Shown: piece by piece, positions 33,860 to 39,649 of the stretch | Numbering within the stretch: position 1 is the first letter of the stretch | Layout: each line of letters begins with the position of its first letter | Source of the DNA: an uncultured Paraprevotella sp. | Lineage (GTDB): Bacteria > Bacteroidota > Bacteroidia > Bacteroidales > Bacteroidaceae | Length of the DNA stretch: 39,649 nucleotides | Reading direction: 5' to 3' | Assembly: GCA_944321565.1 (NCBI GenBank) | Contig: CALULT010000028.1 | Location: 1-39,649 of the forward strand | The notes under the pieces: generated by a model | Database searches by the model: none | What the model saw: the letters and a program-made list of their open reading frames with translations, nothing else | What the model was told of the DNA's origin: nothing | Made by a program: the position numbers and the translations under genes

Positions 33860-34876
33860 CTACAAGAATAACGTCAACACCCAGTAGATGCCGGCGGCCA
33901 GCAAGGCACTCACGGGAATAGTCAGCACCCATGCCGTCATCAGACTTTTCGTCACGCCCCAACGCACGGCCGAAAGCCGTTTCGTGGCGCCCACGCCAAT
34001 GATAGCACCGGTAATGGTATGGGTGGTGCTCACAGGAATTTTCAGGTATTCTGTCAGATAGAGCGTAAAAGCACCGGCGGTCTCGGCAATCACGCCTTCA
34101 AAAGGTGTCACCTTCGTGATTTTCGTGCCCATTGTACGCACGATTTTCCAGCCGCCCGACATCGTCCCCAATGAAATGGCCGTAAAGCAAGAGAAAGCCA
34201 CCCAGTCCGGAAGGTCGTCAATGCTGTCCACCCCCAAGCCCAAGCCTTGGGAATGCCCCGCAATCATCGCGGCGGCAATGATACCCATCACTTTCTGGGA
34301 ATCGTTCAAGCCATGCCCCACACTGAACAAGGCAGAGGAGACGAGCTGCAGCTTCTTGAACCAGACCTCCGCCACATGCGGACGAGCCTTCCGGCACATA
34401 TGCAACACGATGAGTGTGAAACCCAGGGCCACCACCATGCCGATGAAAGGAGCCAGGAAGATGAAAGCCGCAATCTTCAGTATAATCTCCAGCTGGATGG
34501 AACCCCATCCGCTGGCCATGATAGCCGCCCCTGCAAAACCGCCAATCAGCGTGTGGGAAGAGGAGGAAGGGATTCCTTTCCACCATGTGAACAAGTTCCA
34601 GGCAATGGCAGCCAACACCCCGGCCAGGATAATGGGCAAGGTGATGTACTCCTCCATCACGGTCTTCGACACCGTGTTGGCTATGCCGAAGCCGCCAATC
34701 ACATACTTGGCAATAAAGAAGGCCACGAAATTGAATGCTGCCGCCCATAGCACGGCCTGAAACGGCGTCAGCACCCGGGTGGAAACAATCGTAGCGATGG
34801 AATTGGCCGCGTCATGGAATCCGTTGATATAGTCGAACAAAAGCGACAATACGATAATTACGATTAACAACTCCAT
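33860..34876 (-). CDS. pit: Low-affinity inorganic phosphate transporter (PiT)
   Basis: A 338-residue membrane protein of the PiT family (proton- or sodium-coupled phosphate uptake). Both inverted-repeat signatures are visible: FDYINGFHDAANSIATIVSTRVL near the N-terminus (residues about 14-36) and SVGHGLNDSQKVMG in the second half. SSSHTLIGGFAG and STTHTITGAIIG follow them. About ten membrane segments. It is 12 bases downstream of the PhoU-like gene, the typical pairing of PiT with DUF47. Confidence 0.95.
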   Translation of the reverse strand: MELLIVIIVLSLLFDYINGFHDAANSIATIVSTRVLTPFQAVLWAAAFNFVAFFIAKYVIGGFGIANTVSKTVMEEYITLPIILAGVLAAIAWNLFTWWKGIPSSSSHTLIGGFAGAAIMASGWGSIQLEIILKIAAFIFLAPFIGMVVALGFTLIVLHMCRKARPHVAEVWFKKLQLVSSALFSVGHGLNDSQKVMGIIAAAMIAGHSQGLGLGVDSIDDLPDWVAFSCFTAISLGTMSGGWKIVRTMGTKITKVTPFEGVIAETAGAFTLYLTEYLKIPVSTTHTITGAIIGVGATKRLSAVRWGVTKSLMTAWVLTIPVSALLAAGIYWVLTLFL

Positions 34877-34888
34877 ACGTCCTGCGGA

Positions 34889-35536
34889 TTACACATACTT
34901 CACAATCAGATTTTTCAGGATCTTGCCCACATGCTCGGCCGCATCGGTAGTCCGCTCCAGCTCCTGCATGACTTCTTTGATTTTCACAATTTCCACGGCA
35001 TCTTTCTCTTCCTCGAAAAGTCTCTTGATGAACAGTTCATACACATCGTCGGCCTGGTTTTCCAAATCGTGCAACGCCACACAATAACCACGGAGTGCAG
35101 CCGGATTCTTACGGAACGTCTCCAGTTCGTTCACCGCCTTGCAGATGCAGTCCGCCTCTTGCTGGATAAAACGGCACAATTCTTTCGCCGCCTCGCCCAA
35201 ACCGTGCGGATTATAAATATTGATGCGCTTGGCACAACTGTTCACACAGTCTATCACGTCATCTATGCCAGAAGCCAAGGCATTGATGTCCTCCCGGTCA
35301 AGCGGCGTGATGAAAGTAGTTTCCAGCTCGTCGAGCACCTGATGGGCCACCTGGTCTCCCCGGCGTTCCACTTCCTTTATCTTTTTGTAATACGTTTCCC
35401 TTTCTTGCGGAGTCACATGCCCCATACTCTCGGCCAAGGTGTCGGCCGCCTCCTTAAGGATATTGGCCAAATGCTCCAACAAACTAAAAAACTTCGGCTG
35501 TTTCGGAACAAACCGGTTAAAAAACGAATTCTTCAT
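34889..35536 (-). CDS. DUF47/PhoU-like phosphate transport regulator
   Basis: A 215-residue all-helical cytosolic protein of the DUF47 (TIGR00153) family. The LEDLE-like ALHDLENQADDVYELFIKRLF and FITPLDREDINALASGIDDVIDCV stretches are the two PhoU-like metal-binding repeats. These proteins are encoded next to PiT transporters and are thought to modulate them. Short gaps (12 bases on both sides) tie it to pit and dedA. Confidence 0.93.
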   Translation of the reverse strand: MKNSFFNRFVPKQPKFFSLLEHLANILKEAADTLAESMGHVTPQERETYYKKIKEVERRGDQVAHQVLDELETTFITPLDREDINALASGIDDVIDCVNSCAKRINIYNPHGLGEAAKELCRFIQQEADCICKAVNELETFRKNPAALRGYCVALHDLENQADDVYELFIKRLFEEEKDAVEIVKIKEVMQELERTTDAAEHVGKILKNLIVKYV

Positions 35537-35547
35537 GCCTTTACTAT

Positions 35548-36198
35548 TTAAACTTTATTCCTTTTCAATTTCATCCTTTCCCTCACTACCTCTATCACCG
35601 CCGGCAGAACCGAAATGACAATGATGGCCACAATAAGTAATTTCAGGTTCTGCTGCACGAAAGGCAGGTCGCCGAAGAAATATCCCGCATAACAGAACAA
35701 AGCCACCCACAGGGCGCCGCCCGTTATATTGTAAAGCATGAAATAATAATAGTGCATCCGCCCCATCCCGGCCACGAAGGGCGCAAACGTGCGGACAATA
35801 GGCACAAAACGCGCTATGATGATGGTCTTCCCGCCATATTTCTTATAGAACTCATGCGTCTTGTCCAAATAGCTTTGCTTGAAAATCTTGGAATCTGGAT
35901 TGCTAAACAATTTCTTTCCAAAAAAATGACCTATCATGTAATTGCAGGAATCGCCCAACACGGCTGCAATAAACAACACAAGCGACAGCCAATGCACGTC
36001 AAGCGGAACGCCCGGAAGTGCGGCAATGGCACCTCCCACGAAAAGCATGGAGTCGCCCGGCAGGAAGGGCGTGACAACCAATCCCGTCTCACAAAAAATA
36101 ATAAGGAACAAGATGGCGTATGTCCATGAATGATACTCCCGCACCATCTCAATCATGTGTTGATCGATGTGCAAGATGAAATCAACGATGAAATCCAT
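35548..36198 (-). CDS. DedA family membrane protein
   Basis: A 216-residue integral membrane protein of the DedA family. Typical motifs are [22 protein letters not shown], [11 protein letters not shown] (as [14 protein letters not shown]) and [20 protein letters not shown]. DedA proteins are implicated in lipid carrier recycling and membrane homeostasis; some recycle undecaprenyl phosphate. First gene of a leftward operon with the PhoU-like protein and pit. The start ATG at 36198 follows a promoter about 50 bases upstream. Confidence 0.93.
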   Translation of the reverse strand: MDFIVDFILHIDQHMIEMVREYHSWTYAILFLIIFCETGLVVTPFLPGDSMLFVGGAIAALPGVPLDVHWLSLVLFIAAVLGDSCNYMIGHFFGKKLFSNPDSKIFKQSYLDKTHEFYKKYGGKTIIIARFVPIVRTFAPFVAGMGRMHYYYFMLYNITGGALWVALFCYAGYFFGDLPFVQQNLKLLIVAIIVISVLPAVIEVVRERMKLKRNKV

Positions 36199-36247
36199 GT
36201 GAAAGCTACTTTTTTAGACGTAAAACAAAATATGTAGAATCGCAGCG

Positions 36248-36279
36248 CAAAGGTAAGGATTATTCTCCGCACTAGCAAC
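36248..36279 (-). promoter_or_regulatory. Promoter of the dedA-DUF47-pit operon
   Basis: On the minus strand GTTG (36279-36276), 20 bases, TACCTTTG (36255-36248): -7 exact, -33 three of four. It diverges from the tRNA-Met promoter. Confidence 0.7.
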
Positions 36280-36306
36280 AGGAAACGAAAAATATATGCG
36301 CTTTTA

Positions 36307-36338
36307 TTTGGCAGTTTCCCCAAAAAGCCGTACCTTTG
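36307..36338 (+). promoter_or_regulatory. Promoter of the initiator tRNA gene
   Basis: TTTG (36307-36310), 20 bases, TACCTTTG (36331-36338): an exact Bacteroidetes promoter 22 bases before the tRNA. Confidence 0.85.
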
Positions 36339-36360
36339 CACTCGAAATCAAGAAACACAT

Positions 36361-36433
36361 CGCGGAGTGGAGCAGTTGGTAGCTCGCCAGGCTCATAACC
36401 TGGAGGTCGTTTGTTCGAGTCAAGCCTCCGCAA
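36361..36433 (+). tRNA. Initiator tRNA-fMet (anticodon CAT)
   Basis: A full cloverleaf with D arm GAGC/GCTC, anticodon arm CCAGG-CTCATAA-CCTGG, T arm GTTTG-TTCGAGT-CAAGC and discriminator A. The first base C pairs against A at position 72 (an unpaired end) and position 11-24 is A-T, both hallmarks of bacterial initiator tRNA. The anticodon stem has only two of the three classical G-C pairs (position 29-41 is A-T). CCA is not encoded. Confidence 0.92.
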
Positions 36434-36441
36434 CACAAGCC

Positions 36442-36480
36442 AAAGCACAATTAACTTCAGGAGAAAGTTGGTTGTGCTTT
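36442..36480 (+). terminator. Hairpin after the initiator tRNA
   Basis: AAAGCACAA (36442-36450) pairs with TTGTGCTTT (36472-36480), with an inner AACTT/AAGTT helix (36453-36457 and 36465-36469). It lies between the tRNA and the GH43 gene and is probably the tRNA terminator; it could also shape the GH43 leader. Confidence 0.65.
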
Positions 36481-36519
36481 GTGCTTTCACAATGTATAAA
36501 CCATTAACCTAAGAAAGAC

Positions 36520-39393
36520 ATGGGAACAACATTCTTACACAACGCTTGGAGACACGTGGCCGTCGCATGTACAATGGCTTGTTTGCAACCCGCCTACGGA
36601 CAAAGCATCCGCCTCACCACGGAAGAACTCAAAAACATGTATTCCACCATCAACATGCAACGCACCAGCGTACACGACCCCTCTGTCGTGTTCGACGAGG
36701 CCAGCCAGTCCTATTACATTTTCGGCTCACACAACGCCACGGCCAAAACAACCGACCTGCAAAACTGGTCGCCGGTGACTTTCACTTGGGGAGCCGTGAA
36801 CGCAGACGGCACCGAGACCTACAATGTGGAAGCGGCGGAAGCCTTCCACGTCAATCAAACCAAGGAAATCCGCATCGGCGGCCAAACAGTGGCTTTTGGC
36901 AACTATGACGCTTCCGCATGGAATTGCGCACTGCCGGGAACCGACAACGCCCCTTGGAGCGTCTATGGCAACATGTGGGCGCCCGACATCATCTATAACC
37001 CCGCCATGAAGAAATGGTGCCAATACCTCAGCCTGAACGGGCCAACGTGGAACTCTTGCATCATCCTGCTCACCGCCGACCGCATCGAAGGCCCCTACGT
37101 TTACCAAGGCCCTGTCGTTTACACCGGCTTCCGCAACGACACCGACGAACGCATCTCATTCCACAAAACCGACCTCGAACTGGTCATCGGCCCGCAAACA
37201 AGCCTGCCGGCGCGTTACAGGCAAGAAAACTGGGGCACGTTTTGGCCACACGCCATCGACCCCTGCGTCTTCTACGACGAGGAAGGCACACTTTGGATGT
37301 CATACGGCTCTTGGTCGGGCGGGATTTACATGCTCCAATTGGACGAAGAGACCGGCCTGCGCGACTACGACATCACCTATCCCGGGGACTTCGACACGAA
37401 AGGCGCCAGCGTCACATCAGACCCTTATTTCGGCAAAAAGATAGCTGGCGGATATTATGTGTCAGGAGAAGGCAGCTACATCGAACACATCGGAAACCAC
37501 TATTATCTTTTCATGAGCTACGGAGGGCTTGAACCCAACGGAGGCTACGTGATGCGGGTCTTTCGCTCGGAAAACCCCGACGGCCCTTATACGGACACGG
37601 AGGGCAGAAGCGCCATCTTCACGAATTACGCGCTGAACTTCGGCCCAAATTCAGACACACGCGGGGAGATGCTGCTTGGGGCATACAACCAATGGGGAAT
37701 GATGACCGTGGGAGAATGCGCGCAAGGCCACAATTCCGTACTTGCGGCGGAAGACGGCAACACTTATCTGGTCTATCACACCAAATTCAATGACGGCACG
37801 GCCGGACACCAAGTGCGCGTACACCAACTTTACCTGAATGCCGACGGATGGCCCGTAGCCGCCCCATTTGAATACCATGGCGAAAAAACGGGCGACCAAC
37901 AAATCGCGTCCACCCCCGCCTTCGACACAAAAGACATCTGTGGGAAATACGACCTGCTCATCCACCGCTACGGGCTAAACCATGCCGACTACGAGGAAGC
38001 CACCCCCGTGGAAATCACCCTGAATGAAAACGGCAGGATAGAAGGCGCCTGCCAAGGCACATGGCAAACCAACGGGAACAACGCATACATCACCTTGAAC
38101 TTGGACGGTGTCGAATATAAGGGTGTCATGACCGAACAGCAAATGGAACCCACCACCATCAAGGCCATTTGTTTCACAGCATGCGCCAAAAACGGCACAA
38201 ATGCATGGGGCTACAAGATGGAAAGCCAATATCAGTTGGCCTACACAATCAACACGGCTGACATCCCTGTCGTGGAAGGACAAGCCATCTCGCGCAACGT
38301 GGATTTGTACGGGATAGACAAAACACATCGCCTGAACTTGGAATGGACTTCAGACACCCCCGAAATCATTTCACATACCGGACGCTACAATCCAAGCGGA
38401 TTATCGGCAGACACTCCCGTGCAACTGACGGTAAAAGCGTCTTGCGGCGACTATTATTGGACGGAAACCTACCACGTCACGGCCCGCGCCGAGTACACCC
38501 CGACCGGCGACTGGCGCAGCGGCATCAAGGCTTATTACGGCTTCGACCAGCAACCCTTCATGAATGCCTATGATGCACAGGAAGAAGCCGTCCTCCTGGC
38601 TGAAGGCAACAACCGCATTCCCACGCTTGAACGGGACAGCCTGCGAAACGGCCATATCCTGCACCAATATTTCGGGGCCAGCGGCTCTTGCAGCTACACG
38701 AAAATCCCCAATCCGCTCTATGGGGAAGAGCTCGAAGGCGCCACTGTCTCCCTGTGGGTGAAGCGCACCGATGATGTTCCCTGGGATGCCATTTGGTCAT
38801 TCTACAACCCGGCTGCCAACACACGCCTCTACCTGACCGGGAACTCGTACGTGGGTTTCAACCGAAACGGCAGCGACTGGTTTGACATCAACCATCCCGG
38901 CAAAGTGTTGTCCGACAACATGCCCATAGGCGAATGGTGTCTTGTCACGCTAACCTTCTCCCGCGAAAAAGGATGCATCATATACATCAACGGACGAAGG
39001 GTGCGCAACAATATATGTGACGGCGTCTGCAATGGCACCGCCATCACGAACGAACGGGATTTTGACCACGACCTGGTACTCGACTTCATTCAAAGTTGTC
39101 CCGATTTCTATTTGGGGTATGGCTCGTTTTGGGGATCCGTGGACGTAAGGATCGACGACCTCATCATTTACGGACGCGAGTTGGACAACGGAGATGTCAA
39201 CGCCCTGAACACGATAAGCAACCGCGTCACGGATTTCAGTCCCGACCAATCAGGCACATCCATCCAAGAAGTGAAACACAACAACTACCAAACCACGAAA
39301 CCAACCATCTATGACCTGTCAGGCCGACCTGTACGACAATTAAAAGAAGGCCGTATTTACGTCATAGACGGAAAGAAATTCATGAAACAATAA
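36520..39393 (+). CDS. Secreted GH43 arabinanase-like glycoside hydrolase with LamG domain and por-type C-terminus
   Basis: A 957-residue exported enzyme. A signal peptide (residues 1-27, ending PAYGQ) is followed by a GH43 five-bladed propeller (about 45-460). The likely catalytic residues are Asp53 (VHDPSVVFD), Asp248 (AIDPCVFYDE) and Glu317 (GEGSYIEH), with the metal-site AQGHNSV at His404. A GH43-type C-terminal beta domain (about 470-570), an Ig-like part (about 590-670), a LamG/concanavalin-like domain (about 690-905) and a tail YDLSGRPVRQLKEG...YVIDGKKF follow. The tail resembles the C-terminal motifs of Prevotella and Bacteroides secreted proteins. Arabinan or a related pectin side chain is the likely substrate. 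No SusC/SusD pair is in this window. Confidence 0.9.
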   Translation: MGTTFLHNAWRHVAVACTMACLQPAYGQSIRLTTEELKNMYSTINMQRTSVHDPSVVFDEASQSYYIFGSHNATAKTTDLQNWSPVTFTWGAVNADGTETYNVEAAEAFHVNQTKEIRIGGQTVAFGNYDASAWNCALPGTDNAPWSVYGNMWAPDIIYNPAMKKWCQYLSLNGPTWNSCIILLTADRIEGPYVYQGPVVYTGFRNDTDERISFHKTDLELVIGPQTSLPARYRQENWGTFWPHAIDPCVFYDEEGTLWMSYGSWSGGIYMLQLDEETGLRDYDITYPGDFDTKGASVTSDPYFGKKIAGGYYVSGEGSYIEHIGNHYYLFMSYGGLEPNGGYVMRVFRSENPDGPYTDTEGRSAIFTNYALNFGPNSDTRGEMLLGAYNQWGMMTVGECAQGHNSVLAAEDGNTYLVYHTKFNDGTAGHQVRVHQLYLNADGWPVAAPFEYHGEKTGDQQIASTPAFDTKDICGKYDLLIHRYGLNHADYEEATPVEITLNENGRIEGACQGTWQTNGNNAYITLNLDGVEYKGVMTEQQMEPTTIKAICFTACAKNGTNAWGYKMESQYQLAYTINTADIPVVEGQAISRNVDLYGIDKTHRLNLEWTSDTPEIISHTGRYNPSGLSADTPVQLTVKASCGDYYWTETYHVTARAEYTPTGDWRSGIKAYYGFDQQPFMNAYDAQEEAVLLAEGNNRIPTLERDSLRNGHILHQYFGASGSCSYTKIPNPLYGEELEGATVSLWVKRTDDVPWDAIWSFYNPAANTRLYLTGNSYVGFNRNGSDWFDINHPGKVLSDNMPIGEWCLVTLTFSREKGCIIYINGRRVRNNICDGVCNGTAITNERDFDHDLVLDFIQSCPDFYLGYGSFWGSVDVRIDDLIIYGRELDNGDVNALNTISNRVTDFSPDQSGTSIQEVKHNNYQTTKPTIYDLSGRPVRQLKEGRIYVIDGKKFMKQ

Positions 39394-39401
39394 GGAAGAA
39401 T

Positions 39402-39588
39402 ATGAGGGTGTAGCAAAATAAACTGCTCCGCCTTGTAGGGGAGGTGGCGCGAAGCGACGGAGGGGTCTCACGTGCACAAAGACATACTTCATGTGTGTGT
39501 CCGTGGGTGTGAAACCCCTTAGGCCCGCTGGGCCAGCTCCCCTACAAGGCGGAGCAGTTGCTTCTCGCAGATTTTGCTACACCCTCAT
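39402..39588. mobile_element. MITE-like fold-back element
   Basis: Perfect 18-base terminal inverted repeats (39402-39419 with 39571-39588, beginning ATGAGGGTGTAGC) enclose a second, 23-base perfect inverted repeat (39421-39443 with 39537-39559; core CCTTGTAGGGGAG). The arms continue imperfectly towards a central loop. The right side has 11 extra bases between the two repeats, against one on the left. There is no coding capacity and no obvious target-site duplication. It begins nine bases after the GH43 stop and would form a long hairpin in RNA. Confidence 0.75.
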
Positions 39589-39649
39589 TTGCATATCAAA
39601 TAGAGAATCTTAGAATCCTACAAAATCCATCTCTTGGCAAGAGATGAAT
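39589..39649. other. Window end, no feature recognised
   Basis: AT-rich bases after the fold-back element; nothing could be assigned. Confidence 0.4.

Overview
The window looks like a chromosomal segment of a Bacteroidales bacterium (Bacteroidota). The evidence is a fused SecD-SecF, the long IspG form typical of this phylum, lipoproteins with an acidic stretch after the lipid-modified Cys, a GH43 enzyme ending in a por-type C-terminal motif (YDLSGRPV...), and upstream regions carrying the Bacteroidetes promoter (TTTG about 19-21 nt before TAnnTTTG) with few Shine-Dalgarno sequences. Genus was not determined; the fairly GC-rich coding sequence and the GH43 C-terminus would fit Prevotellaceae or Bacteroidaceae.

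Layout. 1-2614: right-hand end of a putative integrated mobile element (truncated TOPRIM/DUF6371-like protein, DUF5681 protein, three small unknown proteins), abutting the 3' end of a tRNA-Arg(CCT) gene, a classic integration site. 2953-13330: a long leftward run of housekeeping genes: rnr, rpoN, a PAP2-like membrane protein, purE, ispG, cysS, yraN, birA, pyrH. 13465-16433: rightward operon of a CDF metal exporter, an NAD(P)-dependent epimerase/reductase-like protein and a PAP2 enzyme of the inositol-phosphorylceramide-synthase type, possibly sphingolipid-related. 16458-19895: divergent pair of a uridine-kinase-like protein and a Na/Pi cotransporter. 19896-20432: non-coding patch with a degenerate palindrome, a seven-copy 22-23 bp tandem repeat and a strong terminator. 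20433-25611: leftward secDF, an EEP-family membrane protein and a rhomboid protease.

25816-26088 encodes an HU protein behind a textbook promoter. 26150-29029 is an AT-richer accessory stretch: imperfect direct repeats, a two-gene unit (GNAT fused to an unassigned, perhaps PUA-like, domain, then an ASCH protein overlapping it) and a surface-lipoprotein gene. 29380-33735 is a rightward operon: argS, rnhA with a viroplasmin-like N-terminus, and an LTA-synthase-family membrane sulfatase. 33860-36198 is the leftward operon dedA - DUF47/PhoU-like - pit for phosphate uptake. An initiator tRNA-Met and a large secreted GH43 arabinanase-like enzyme follow, and the window closes with a 187-bp fold-back (MITE-like) element.

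The most promising undescribed system is the GNAT-fusion/ASCH gene pair at 26515-27949. It could be an RNA-base acetylation writer/eraser pair or a toxin-antitoxin-like unit. The other unexplained items are the tRNA-Arg junction with a possible small RNA, the minisatellite that shares a core with the neighbouring terminator loop, and the fold-back element with a diverged relative about 19.5 kb away.
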